Assembly: GCA_017463105.1 (NCBI GenBank)
Contig: JAFTPU010000006.1
Location: 1-41,875 of the forward strand
DNA: 41,875 bases
Direction of reading: 5' to 3'
DNA from: Clostridia bacterium
Lineage (GTDB): Bacteria > Bacillota > Clostridia > Christensenellales > Borkfalkiaceae
The notes under the pieces were generated by a model. The model saw only the letters and a program-made list of their open reading frames with translations, did no database searches and was not told where the DNA came from. Numbering within the stretch: the first letter of the stretch is position 1; each line of letters opens with the position of its first letter. Below, one piece after another: positions 16,393-24,996 of this stretch. The translations under genes were made by a program, and so were the position numbers.

Positions 16393-17070
16393 TTATTCTC
16401 CGTCGAAAAGCTTGGGCGCGAAAAATACCCATTCGAATATTTTCTGATGTTCGATCGCCCACTGCGGAACGACCCCGTAAATATCTTCCTCTTTATACAG
16501 CCTGTCCTCGAACGAGGAATGTCCTTCTTTATAACGGCTGTCCTTGCTGTTGAATCGGTTGTCGCCGAGGAAGAATACCTCGCCCGCCTTTACCTCGTAT
16601 TCCGCGAAATCGTATAATTCCTTCGAGCGCGAATAATACGCGTACGCCGATTCGTCCAAAGCCCGATATCCCTTTTCCGGCTGATCGGCGCGGAAAAGAT
16701 AGATCACGCCGTCTTGACAATACAGCTTATCCCCCGCCGTCGCGATCAACCGCTTGATGAGAAAGCCGCTTTCCACGCCGGAACATTCCTCGTAGCCTCT
16801 TACGTCCACCACGATCACGTCGCCGCGCTCCGCCTTATGCTTTTCGTTTGTGCGACGCATCAATAGCTGTTCGCCGTCGTACAGCGTCGTATTCATCGAC
16901 GATCCGTCCACGATCACCCCGACGAAATTATTCGAAACGTACAGCCGTACGCCGAGGAAGGCGAGGAACAACAGCAGGATAACGAGAAGAAATCGGCGAG
17001 TGGAGCGCTGTTCTTTATATCCGTAAGTTGCCTCGTACAGCTCGCTGTCCGAAAACTTCTTTTCCGTCAT
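16393..17070 (-). CDS. lepB: Signal peptidase I
   Basis: It cleaves signal peptides from exported proteins on the outer face of the membrane. One N-terminal transmembrane helix at about residues 26-45 (FLLVILLLFLAFLGVRLYV) is followed by the catalytic serine motif DGSSMNTTL (Ser58) and the lysine motif FLIKRLIATAGD (Lys106), then FFLGDNRFNSKDSR, the conserved GDNR box. The frame extends upstream to 17199 but the start at 17070 is chosen because it overlaps the DUF951 stop by 4 nt and removes an Arg/Lys-rich extension that is the shadow of that gene. The 225-residue length is in the family range. Confidence 0.95.
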   Translation of the reverse strand: MTEKKFSDSELYEATYGYKEQRSTRRFLLVILLLFLAFLGVRLYVSNNFVGVIVDGSSMNTTLYDGEQLLMRRTNEKHKAERGDVIVVDVRGYEECSGVESGFLIKRLIATAGDKLYCQDGVIYLFRADQPEKGYRALDESAYAYYSRSKELYDFAEYEVKAGEVFFLGDNRFNSKDSRYKEGHSSFEDRLYKEEDIYGVVPQWAIEHQKIFEWVFFAPKLFDGE

Positions 17071-17258
17071 ACGCCCTCCCCGTCCTTTTTGACCAACGCT
17101 TTCGCGCGTTTTTTTAATTCGTCGCGCGTTACGTTGAGAAATCTGCCGCAGGTCAGACAGCGGAGCTTGATATCCGCGCCGACGCGTACGATCTCCCATT
17201 CACGCCCCCCGCAGGGATGCGGCTTTTTCAGCGTTACGCGATCGTTCAATTCATACAT
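17067..17258 (-). CDS. DUF951 family protein
   Basis: A 63-aa protein: ELNDRVTLKKPHPCGGREWE followed by IVRVGADIKLRCLTCGRFLN. The pattern D.V..KK.HPCG...W.......D.....CL.CGR is the DUF951 signature, a small beta-barrel-like protein widespread in Firmicutes, often near DNA-maintenance genes. Three cysteines could bind a metal. The reading frame is open to 17348, but the start at 17258 is set by the family N-terminus and AAGGTGG. It is coupled by a 4-nt overlap to signal peptidase I. Function unknown. Confidence 0.9.
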   Translation of the reverse strand: MYELNDRVTLKKPHPCGGREWEIVRVGADIKLRCLTCGRFLNVTRDELKKRAKALVKKDGEGV

Positions 17259-17268
17259 AGCCACCTTC

Positions 17269-18969
17269 TTACAACCAAAGAATATTCGTGATCGCAAATT
17301 CGACGCCGTCGTTTTCGCAATTGAAGGTGAGCGCTCTGCCAAACGCAAAGCTTTGCAACGGCTTATTGCAGCTTTCGCCCTTGAAATCGGCGGCTTTCAA
17401 AATGATCCTCTTCCATTTTCCGCCGCCGCGCACCTCCGTCAAACACGTATAACGTTCCGCTTCGTTTTCTACGTCGCCCACGTCGATCGTGATCTTCAGA
17501 CAGTCCGTCTCCTTGAAATACGCGTCGAATTCAAGCAGTGCGTTTTCGTCGGGAATATACATGGGCGAGCTGATCTTATAGGTCTTGATCCCGCTCACCG
17601 AGAACGCCCCCTTCACGCCGCCGTAACCCGTCGTTACCTTGGGTACGGCTTCCCGTTCGAGAAAGACGTTTCCGATCGAGTATTCGTCGTTGAGCGCAAC
17701 GCCGAAGGTGTCCATTTCCTTGCCCGAAAACAACATTCTGCCCTTCACCGCGAACGGATCGGGGGAAGAAAGCTTCTTTGCCGTGATCTTGGAAACGACC
17801 CTAAAACCGTTGATATATTTTGCGTACGCGTATACGAACGCCGCCGTCGCGCCCGCAAACGGTTTCACCTGACATTCGAATTTGCCGTTCTTCACCGTTT
17901 TGCCGTTGATCTTGTATATCTGCCGCCAATCGCGATAGGCGCACTTCGTGCGTACGTCCGCTTCTGCGTAAAACACGCCCGCTTCTTCGAGGATCCCCTC
18001 TTTGTCGCTTTCCACCTCAACGTTGAGAACGTCGGGCGTTTCCTTTACCGAAACGTTCAGCGTATCGGGGATATAGATCTCTCTGCCTTTGAGATTCTTC
18101 TCCAAAAAAAGATCCATATCGTTGAGTCCGTTCGGACCGATACACGCGCCGCTCTCCGCCGAATACACGAGCGCGTTTCCGTACTCGTTCCCGATACGGG
18201 AAAAGGTATCGTACGCGCGGTCGCAATCGAAACAGTCGTCGCGGAGCGCGCAAAGCATGAGCACGGGGCATTTCACGTACGGCGCGTACGACTGCGCCTC
18301 CACAGCCGCGATATATCTGTGTCTGTCGTCGCTTAAATTATGCGCCACGTTCGCCCCGAATTTGGCGATCCCCGAAAAGGATTTCCAGCCCACGGCGTTG
18401 ATGGGCACGCCGCATTTCACGTCGGGGGAAAGCATCGTCTGCCAAGCGATATCGCCGCCCGTACGAACGCCGACTACGCCGATATTCCCCACGTCCTCGC
18501 GCGTCGTCAGATAACGTACGCAAAAGAGTGCGACGTACGTCCATTCGAACCACGCCGTCTTATCCGCCTCGAGGTCTTGCATATCCGAAAGCCCGCGTGC
18601 GCGCTCGTAGTTGGCGTAATCGAGCGAAGCGGGATAGATCGTGCGGAGCACGTTCTCCGCGTCGTCTGCCTGCTTGCCCGAATAATCGGGCATAAGAACG
18701 GCGTAGCCTTTATCGAGAAAATACCCCATCAATTCCTCGTCGACGGGCTTTCCTGCCTCGCCGAGAAGAAGCACGACGGGTGATTTTTCCACGCCGAGCG
18801 GGCGCATGAACCGCGCGTAGATACGCACGCTCCCGTCCGTCATGGCATGCCCCGAGAAAGAAACGTGGCTCACCCGAACGCCTTTGCGCTCTTCGATCCC
18901 CCACTCGCTTGCGCCCAGCGAGGTTTTCAAATTAAATTTTTTCCATAAGGACACTGCGCTTACGATCAT
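17269..18969 (-). CDS. Degenerate acetyl-xylan-esterase-like alpha/beta hydrolase with C-terminal beta domain
   Basis: Residues about 40-290 have an alpha/beta-hydrolase layout: SPVVLLLGEAG, AVLMPDYSGKQADD, a helix leading into NIGVVGVRTGGDIAW, and CPVLMLCALRDDCFD. The nucleophile elbow, normally GxSxG, reads G167-V-R-T-G171, with Arg where the serine should be; the loop that normally holds the catalytic histidine reads GACIGPNGLND and has none. The enzyme is therefore probably inactive as a serine esterase. The last 200 residues form a beta-rich region ending in a jelly-roll-like domain (LLEFDAYFKETDCLKITIDV ... FAITNILW) similar in style to carbohydrate-binding or CIA30-type domains. There is no signal peptide, so it is cytoplasmic. 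It lies 10 nt upstream of the DUF951 gene. Confidence 0.7.
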   Translation of the reverse strand: MIVSAVSLWKKFNLKTSLGASEWGIEERKGVRVSHVSFSGHAMTDGSVRIYARFMRPLGVEKSPVVLLLGEAGKPVDEELMGYFLDKGYAVLMPDYSGKQADDAENVLRTIYPASLDYANYERARGLSDMQDLEADKTAWFEWTYVALFCVRYLTTREDVGNIGVVGVRTGGDIAWQTMLSPDVKCGVPINAVGWKSFSGIAKFGANVAHNLSDDRHRYIAAVEAQSYAPYVKCPVLMLCALRDDCFDCDRAYDTFSRIGNEYGNALVYSAESGACIGPNGLNDMDLFLEKNLKGREIYIPDTLNVSVKETPDVLNVEVESDKEGILEEAGVFYAEADVRTKCAYRDWRQIYKINGKTVKNGKFECQVKPFAGATAAFVYAYAKYINGFRVVSKITAKKLSSPDPFAVKGRMLFSGKEMDTFGVALNDEYSIGNVFLEREAVPKVTTGYGGVKGAFSVSGIKTYKISSPMYIPDENALLEFDAYFKETDCLKITIDVGDVENEAERYTCLTEVRGGGKWKRIILKAADFKGESCNKPLQSFAFGRALTFNCENDGVEFAITNILWL

Positions 18970-19030
18970 TTTTCGCTTTTTCCTTTATCAGCGTTCGATT
19001 TTCCCGCTTTCGTATTTTTGCCGATCCCGT

Positions 19031-21625
19031 TCAGAAACATTCGACGCGAACGCACGAACCGTGTTTGTCGTTCGCCCCCGTCACGAGGATCTTGTTGTCT
19101 ATTCTGTGCTTTAACTCTTCCACGTGAGAGATCAGCCCCACCGCGAACGATTTACTTAATTTTCCGAGTACGTCCATCACCGTTTCGACAAGCTTTTCGT
19201 CCAACGTTCCGAACCCCTCGTCGAGAAAGAAAAACTCGATCGGACGAAGCGATTTCAGACAGATCGCCGCGCTCAGCGACAATGCGAGCGAAAGGGAAAC
19301 GAGGAACGTTTCGCCGCCCGAAAGCGTTTTCACTGCGCGGAGATTCCCCCCGTCGAAATTGTCTCCCACCTTGAAATCTTTGTCGTATTGCAGGAAGTAT
19401 CTTCCGCCCGTGAGCGACAACAGCGTTTTGCTTGCGGACACGCATATCTCTTGCAAATATTCGCTGGCGATAAACTCGAGAAAACGGTTGCTTTTGAGAA
19501 GCGATCTCAGCTCGTCGCAGAGATCTTTCCGTTTCTCCTTTTCGGCAAGCTCTTTTTCCAATTCCCTGTATTTTTCCCGAAGTCCGAGAAGATGTTTCAG
19601 CTTGTTTTCCCCCGAACCGATCTCCTGCAACAACGCTTCCTGCGCTTCCCGCGCCGCCCGTCTCGCCTCTTCCGTGCGAGCGACCGCGCCCTCGTCGTAG
19701 CCGTCGAATCTGCTTTTATCCGTCTGTTCGAGCTGCTTTTTACACGACCCGTATTCGTCGAAAAAGTCCTTGTTTTCCCTTTTCGCCTTTTCCCCGTCGC
19801 CCAGCCTTTCGATCAGTGCGAACGCTTCCGTCTCGTCGCAAAAACCGTTCTCCGTCAACGCCCGCGCCAACGCGCTTTCCAGCTCCTTTTCCTGTTTTTC
19901 GCAAAGCGCGAACACGCCTTCCTGCTTCTGCGCCTCCGCGAAAAATCCGTTCGCCTTTTCCTGCGCTGCGTCGATCGCGCTCTGCGCCGCAAGCTGCTGT
20001 TTTTTCAAAGCCTCCAGCCTGTCGGACAACGTCTTTTCCGTACCCAGCTCTTTCACCGCCGCCGTCTTTTCCGCCGCCAGCTCGTAGTTCTTCCTTAATA
20101 TCTTACCCTGTTCGACGAGCAGCTTTTTCTTTCCCTCGATCTCCTCGTACGCACGCTGCCGCTTTTCCAGAGTCTCCAACTCCGCTTTCAACGCCTTGCG
20201 TTTCCGTTCGAGCTCCTTGAACGCCAAATTCACCGCCGCGATATCGAACTCCCTGTCCGCGTTCGCCTTGGGCGTATATTTAATAACGAGCGCCTCGATA
20301 TCCTCGCGCGTTTGGGGATATTTCTCCCCGATCACACGCAGGTCGCCGCGTATCTCGCCGTACGTATCGCCCAGCAAAACGTCCTTGTAGTTGTGTTTCA
20401 GATAAGAAAGCAGGGAATCGTCCTCGCCCAGCGCGGCGATCTGTTCTTCCAATCCCGCGCGCTTTCCCGCGAAGTCCTCCTCGAGCGTGTTTTTTCGGAG
20501 CTCGTTATACGAAACGATACAAGCGTCCAGCTCGTTTTTCGCCTTGCGTTCCGCCTCGAAATCCTTTTCCGCGTCCCGTACCTTTTGCAGATCGACGGAA
20601 GCCTCGACGATCCTTTCCTCGAACTTTCCGTCCGCAAGCGCCGTTTTCGCCGCCGTCAGCTTTTCGAGCGCAAGCGTCCTATCCGCTTTCGCCTTTGTCG
20701 CCGCGCTTTCCGCCGCCAGTTTTTCGTTCCTCGTTTTTCCGAGCGATCGCGATTTTTCCGCCACCGCAAGCGCGCGGGGAAGCATTTCCAACGAACGCCG
20801 CGTTTCCTCCGCTTCCGCCAGCCCTGCCGTCAGCCTTTCGAGCTTTGCGCAAAGCGCGTCGAACGCCCGCTTTTCCTTTTGCAACGCGACCTCTTTCAAA
20901 TACGCTTCTTCCGCTTTCGTAAGCGACTCTTTCGTTTCCGTCAACGCGGCTTTGTCGAAATCGAGCTTTTTTCGAAGCTCCTCGATGAGTTCCTCCCCAC
21001 CGCCCTCGTTTTCGCCCATTTTGGCTTTCACGAGACGGACTTCTTCCTCCGCGCGATAGTATTTATCGTTGACGGCGTGGGACAGCCGCTCGCCGTACTT
21101 CTCGAGATCGAACAGCCGCGCCACGAGCTTTACCCGTTCGGAAGGGGTCGACTTAACGAGCGCCGCAAAATCCCCTTGTGGCAAAGCGATGCACGTTTTG
21201 AAATCGGCGAAGCTCAGCCCGACGATCCGTTCGACCCGCTCGTCGACGTCGCGCGTGCCCTCGGCAAGCGCAAGCCATTCTCCCGCGTCCGTTTTTTCGT
21301 ACAACCACGCCTTCGTCGAACCGCTCTTACGTTTTCTCTCCCGCCGCACGCGGTACGTTTTTCGCACGCCGTCCGTCGCCAGCTCGAACTCGAACTGCAC
21401 GTACGCCTGCTCGCTGTGGTAATTGATACAGTCGTTAAACGCCTTGGGCGCACGGTCGATCTCGCCGTATAAAGCGAAATGGATACTGTCCAAAATCGTA
21501 CTTTTTCCGCTCCCCGTATCGCCGAAAATACCGAATACGCCGCCGCGAAGCAGCGCGCGGAAATCGATCTCCGCTTTTTCGGAGAAGCTGTTGATTCCGC
21601 AAAATTCGAGGTATACGGGTTTCAT
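19031..21625 (-). CDS. sbcC: SbcC (Rad50-like) nuclease subunit lacking a zinc hook
   Basis: The ATPase of the SbcCD complex, which opens and cuts DNA hairpins and protein-blocked ends. Walker A GDTGSGKSTILDSIHFALYG lies at about 35-55, the Q-loop in ALPQGDFAALV, the signature motif VKTLSGGETFLVSLSLALSL near 760 and Walker B FFLDEGFGTLDE near 800; between them are two long coiled-coil arms. At the apex (about residues 405-465), where most SbcC proteins have CxxC for the zinc hook, the sequence is LLSYLKHNYKDVLLGDTYGE followed by a basic/acidic linker with no cysteine pair. At 864 aa it is shorter than E. coli SbcC. It follows sbcD by 25 nt. Confidence 0.92.
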   Translation of the reverse strand: MKPVYLEFCGINSFSEKAEIDFRALLRGGVFGIFGDTGSGKSTILDSIHFALYGEIDRAPKAFNDCINYHSEQAYVQFEFELATDGVRKTYRVRRERKRKSGSTKAWLYEKTDAGEWLALAEGTRDVDERVERIVGLSFADFKTCIALPQGDFAALVKSTPSERVKLVARLFDLEKYGERLSHAVNDKYYRAEEEVRLVKAKMGENEGGGEELIEELRKKLDFDKAALTETKESLTKAEEAYLKEVALQKEKRAFDALCAKLERLTAGLAEAEETRRSLEMLPRALAVAEKSRSLGKTRNEKLAAESAATKAKADRTLALEKLTAAKTALADGKFEERIVEASVDLQKVRDAEKDFEAERKAKNELDACIVSYNELRKNTLEEDFAGKRAGLEEQIAALGEDDSLLSYLKHNYKDVLLGDTYGEIRGDLRVIGEKYPQTREDIEALVIKYTPKANADREFDIAAVNLAFKELERKRKALKAELETLEKRQRAYEEIEGKKKLLVEQGKILRKNYELAAEKTAAVKELGTEKTLSDRLEALKKQQLAAQSAIDAAQEKANGFFAEAQKQEGVFALCEKQEKELESALARALTENGFCDETEAFALIERLGDGEKAKRENKDFFDEYGSCKKQLEQTDKSRFDGYDEGAVARTEEARRAAREAQEALLQEIGSGENKLKHLLGLREKYRELEKELAEKEKRKDLCDELRSLLKSNRFLEFIASEYLQEICVSASKTLLSLTGGRYFLQYDKDFKVGDNFDGGNLRAVKTLSGGETFLVSLSLALSLSAAICLKSLRPIEFFFLDEGFGTLDEKLVETVMDVLGKLSKSFAVGLISHVEELKHRIDNKILVTGANDKHGSCVRVECF

Positions 21626-21650
21626 AAAGTACGCTCGTTCGCTCCTTGGT

Positions 21651-22814
21651 TCATTGTTTTTCCTGTAATTCGTTCAGCGTCGAAAGGAACAGCTCTTTTA
21701 GCTCCGCTTTCGGCTCGGCGTTGTAATTGGCTTTGTAATATGCGTCGAACAGCGCGGAATCGGACAACCCTTTACGGGATTGAAATTCCATTTCCGCCTC
21801 CGTGCGCACCTCGGTGAGAAGCGAAACGAGATTCTCGTTCGCCGTTAATCGCGCCGAGTCCGTCGCCGTGAGCGGCGCGGACAAGATCAGCTTCATCTCC
21901 ACGAGATTGTCGGGATAGCTTTGCAGCAACGCCGCCGCCGTATCGACGGATTCCGCCTCCAAACGGAGCAGCTTTCTGCCCTTTGTCAGCGGTATATCGC
22001 GCAGATTGCGCACACCGCCTTTCGACAGCTCGAACACCTTCACACCCTTATCCGCCGTTTCGTCGAAGGAATATTGCAGGGGCGAACCGCTGTAATAGCA
22101 ATTTCCGCTTCCCATATGCTGTTTTTTATGCAGATGTCCGAGCGCAATATAATCGCTTTGCGGCAACGCCGCCACGGGTACGGCGCGCGCGCCGCCGAGG
22201 TCGATCTCGCGTTCGCTCTCCGATACCTGCCCGCCCGCCACGAAGATATGGGCGAGGAATACGGACGGGAGCTTTTCGACGTTTCCGCGCTCCCCCTCAT
22301 CTATCCATTGTTTCATGCGCTCGACGTACGGCAGATCGGAACGCTCCTCTTTAAAACGCGCCTCGTTCGGATAGGGCAGGGTCGAAACGAACGCCCGTTC
22401 CCCGCTCGCGTTTTCGAAGATCACGAACCCCTTTCCCGATTGCACGGGTCGGGTCTTTCTCGGCGTATCCTTTATACGGATCGGCGTCCTCGCGTTGCCG
22501 ACGATGTACACGCCCTGTTCTTCGGAAAGGGGCGACACCGCCGAAAGGCGCACGCCGTCGTCGTGGTTGCCGCTGATGATGAGCACCGCGCGATCTTCGC
22601 CCGCTACCAGCTTGATCTTGGAAAAGAAAAGCTCCTCCGCCTCCGAGGACGGCGTGTACGTATCGAATACGTCCCCCGCCAGGAGCACGAGTTCGATCGC
22701 CTCGTCCTCGCAGATACGGACGATCTCGTCGAGAACTTCCGCCTGTTCGTTCAGCCGTTCGCGCCCCATCAGGCGTTTGCCGACGTGCCAATCGGACGTG
22801 TGCAGGATCTTCAT
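21651..22814 (-). CDS. sbcD: SbcD (Mre11-like) nuclease subunit
   Basis: The manganese-dependent nuclease partner of SbcC. Phosphoesterase motifs: SDWHVGK at 7-13 (D8, H10), LAGDVFDTY near 45, ISGNHDDGVRLS near 80, an HIF motif near 188 and YIALGHLHKKQ near 228. The C-terminal capping region (about 285-387) is present, so it is full length. The gene starts the leftward unit with GGAGGGAGCG before the ATG; its promoter is at 22939-22967 and faces the promoter of the neighbouring rightward gene. Confidence 0.95.
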   Translation of the reverse strand: MKILHTSDWHVGKRLMGRERLNEQAEVLDEIVRICEDEAIELVLLAGDVFDTYTPSSEAEELFFSKIKLVAGEDRAVLIISGNHDDGVRLSAVSPLSEEQGVYIVGNARTPIRIKDTPRKTRPVQSGKGFVIFENASGERAFVSTLPYPNEARFKEERSDLPYVERMKQWIDEGERGNVEKLPSVFLAHIFVAGGQVSESEREIDLGGARAVPVAALPQSDYIALGHLHKKQHMGSGNCYYSGSPLQYSFDETADKGVKVFELSKGGVRNLRDIPLTKGRKLLRLEAESVDTAAALLQSYPDNLVEMKLILSAPLTATDSARLTANENLVSLLTEVRTEAEMEFQSRKGLSDSALFDAYYKANYNAEPKAELKELFLSTLNELQEKQ

Positions 22815-22869
22815 TCCGCTCGCTCCCTCCTTTTCTTTTTTCTATTTTTCAAAAACCTTTCGTTTCGGC

Positions 22870-22898
22870 TTGCATTTCCGTCCGAAAAAAGGTATAAT
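22870..22898 (+). promoter_or_regulatory. Sigma-A promoter of the dnaD-like gene
   Basis: TTGCAT (22870-22875), 17-nt spacer, TATAAT (22893-22898). Expected start near 22905, giving a leader of about 127 nt. Confidence 0.8.
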
Positions 22899-22907
22899 GT
22901 TTTTACA

Positions 22908-22922
22908 CGCCGCAAAACGGCG
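22908..22922. promoter_or_regulatory. Small hairpin shared by both divergent leaders
   Basis: CGCCG-CAAAA-CGGCG. It lies 3 nt after the predicted rightward start and about 10 nt after the predicted leftward start, so it sits near the 5' end of both transcripts. Confidence 0.5.
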
Positions 22923-22938
22923 GTGGCTATACTATTTT

Positions 22939-22967
22939 ATTATACACTATTTCTTCCAAGAAAGCAA
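22939..22967 (-). promoter_or_regulatory. Sigma-A promoter of sbcD-sbcC
   Basis: Minus strand TTGCTT (22967-22962), 17-nt spacer, TATAAT (22944-22939). Expected start near 22932, downstream (in the rightward sense) of the other promoter, so the two transcripts overlap at their 5' ends. Confidence 0.65.
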
Positions 22968-23031
22968 GGAAAGTAAACTTAAAGATTAAAATTTTTCCGA
23001 ATTTACACAATGAAAAAACGGAGGCGGCGTT

Positions 23032-24765
23032 ATGGCGTTTTGTTCTTTTTCCAAGGACTGCGACGGCAATTCTTACGTGACGGTCGAAAACAAATTTATC
23101 ACCAAATATCTGCCCGAAGCAGACGGTTTTGCCGTAAAGGTCTATCTTTACGGTTTATATCTTTGCGAAAACGCCGATTCCGACTTCGGCTTGAAATCGA
23201 TGGCGGAGGTGCTTAAAACCACGGAAACGAAAATTGCGGAAGCCTTCGAATTTTGGGAGGATTACGACCTTGTGCAAGTGGTCTCCAAAGCCCCCTTCGC
23301 CGTACAGTATCTGCCCGTACGTTCGGCTGTCGGCAGACCGAAAAGAGTGCGCTATGAACAATACGCCGATTTCAACAAGGAATTGCAACGCAAAATGCAG
23401 AAGGTGGGCAAGTTCGTTTCCTCGGGCGACTATCTCAAATATATGCGTTTTCTGGAAGAAAATGCCATACAGCCGCAGGCGCTTTTGCTGGTCGCCGAAT
23501 ACTGTATCAACAAAAAGGGCGACGCGGTGTCCCCCTCCTATATTTTTAATAAAGCGAAAAAACTTTTGGCGGGCGGCGCAAGCACCTATGAACAGGTGGA
23601 ACGCGAGCTGTCCAATTATAACGAACACGAAAGCGAGCTCGTCGCCGTGCTCGCCGCGCTCGGCGGTTATCAGCGCGCCCCCGACGAAACCGATTATGCC
23701 CTCTATCGCAAATGGACGGAAACGCTCGGTTTCACAAAGGACGGCGTGATCGCCGCGGCGAAAAAGTCCAAACGCGGGAGCATGACCGCGCTCGAGATCA
23801 CGCTCGAGGATCTGTACGAAAAGGGCAAGACGGACGCAAGCGAGGTCGAAACGTATCTCGCCGAGCGGGAAACGCTGGCGAACCTGACCTTCCGTATCGC
23901 GCGGAAGCTGGGCGTGAAAGTGAGCAACCCCGCCACCTATATCGACGAGTACGTGGAAAAATGGTTCACCTACGGTTTCGAGGACGGCTCCCTTCTCGAT
24001 ATCGCACTGTTCTGTTTAAAGACGGAGCGCGGGAGCTTCGATTCGATGAACGCGATCGTCAACCGACTTTTCGCGAACGGGATCGTAACGAAAGAAAGCG
24101 TAAAGGCGTTTTTGAAGGAAAAGAACGACGAGCTGAAGCTGTTTGAAAAGATCAGGGATATTTGCGGAACGATCCGCAAGAACGCGACGAACGTTTCCCT
24201 TATCCGCACTTGGCGGGATTGGAATTTCAGCGACGAGATGATCCTCGAAGCGGCAAAGCGGAGCGCGACCAGCTCGAATCCCGTGCCGTATATGAATAAA
24301 ATTTTATCCGATTGGAAGCAAGCGGAAATATTCCAAGTGAAAAATATTCCCGACGCCGCGCCGAGCGCAAGCAATACGGCGGGCGCGGCGCGCGGTTACG
24401 TCAGCCCCGCGATCGAGGCGGCGAATGCTAAGGCGGACAGAGAACGCTATTATGCGTTGCTTAGAGAAAAAGCGCAATCGCGCGCGGATAAATACGTGCG
24501 GAAAGCCAACGGCAACGTACGTTTCAAGGAACTGACGGCAGAGCTTTCCACTATGGAAATTTCGCTCGCGAAGGCGGAGGTATTCGATCCGAAAAAACTC
24601 CCCGCGCTTCTCGAGAAAAAGACCTCGCTACTCGGCGAACGCAGGGAATTACTTGCGGAAATGGGCATTGCGGAAGAAGATCTGTTGCCGAAATTCACGT
24701 GCAAGAAATGTTCGGACACGGGATTTTTGAAAAACGGCGTCGCTTGCGATTGCTATAAAAAATAA
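23032..24765 (+). CDS. DnaD-domain primosome protein fused to a DnaI/DnaC-type N-terminal zinc domain
   Basis: The N-terminal part (to about 110) looks like a winged-helix DnaD/DnaB-type initiator domain (LPEADGFAVKVYLYGLYLCE). Two DnaD C-terminal-like helical units follow, near 195-270 and 285-345 (YRKWTETLGFTKDGVIAAAK; VEKWFTYGFEDGSLLDIALF), and a third at 390-425 (LIRTWRDWNFSDEMILEAAK, then YMNKILSDWK). Residues about 455-577 resemble the N-terminal domain of the helicase loader DnaI/DnaC: a helical region and then FTCKKCSDTGFL..GVACDC, a four-cysteine zinc site. The AAA+ ATPase half of a loader is absent; the frame stops 6 nt before a tRNA-derived repeat. The ATG has a GGAGG site. A role in loading DnaB is inferred. 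Confidence 0.85.
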   Translation: MAFCSFSKDCDGNSYVTVENKFITKYLPEADGFAVKVYLYGLYLCENADSDFGLKSMAEVLKTTETKIAEAFEFWEDYDLVQVVSKAPFAVQYLPVRSAVGRPKRVRYEQYADFNKELQRKMQKVGKFVSSGDYLKYMRFLEENAIQPQALLLVAEYCINKKGDAVSPSYIFNKAKKLLAGGASTYEQVERELSNYNEHESELVAVLAALGGYQRAPDETDYALYRKWTETLGFTKDGVIAAAKKSKRGSMTALEITLEDLYEKGKTDASEVETYLAERETLANLTFRIARKLGVKVSNPATYIDEYVEKWFTYGFEDGSLLDIALFCLKTERGSFDSMNAIVNRLFANGIVTKESVKAFLKEKNDELKLFEKIRDICGTIRKNATNVSLIRTWRDWNFSDEMILEAAKRSATSSNPVPYMNKILSDWKQAEIFQVKNIPDAAPSASNTAGAARGYVSPAIEAANAKADRERYYALLREKAQSRADKYVRKANGNVRFKELTAELSTMEISLAKAEVFDPKKLPALLEKKTSLLGERRELLAEMGIAEEDLLPKFTCKKCSDTGFLKNGVACDCYKK

Positions 24766-24771
24766 ACGAAA

Positions 24772-24821
24772 AGAAGAGGATTCGAACCTCCGGATACGTT
24801 CCCGCATCACACGATTTCCAA
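24772..24821. repeat. Left attachment repeat (50 bp, 3' half of tRNA-Ser)
   Basis: Identical over 50 bp to 29738-29787 inside the complete tRNA-Ser gene, in the same orientation. It covers the anticodon loop, variable arm and T arm but stops before the acceptor end; the bases beyond (TTTCG on the minus strand) do not restore an acceptor stem. Confidence 0.85.
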
Positions 24822-24857
24822 GCTTTAAATAGCTTACGGAAAAAGTGTGATTTTTTT
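24806..24857 (+). terminator. Terminator of the dnaD-like gene, half built from the tRNA repeat
   Basis: ATCACAC-gat-TTCC-AAGCT, loop TTAAAT, AGCTT-ac-GGAA-aaa-GTGTGAT, then TTTTTT. The left arm up to 24821 is tRNA-Ser sequence; the right arm is not. It lies 40 nt after the stop codon and reads rightward. Confidence 0.75.
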
Positions 24858-24996
24858 CGTGGGCAGGCGGAGCACACCCTTAAACCGCCTTATAAAATTA
24901 GGTCAGGTTTTGCGTAGCCACTGCCATAAAATGCGCATAATACGTCGTGGCTGGCGACGTTGAAAAAAATATAAATAATCAAGTGGTTGTGGTGCG

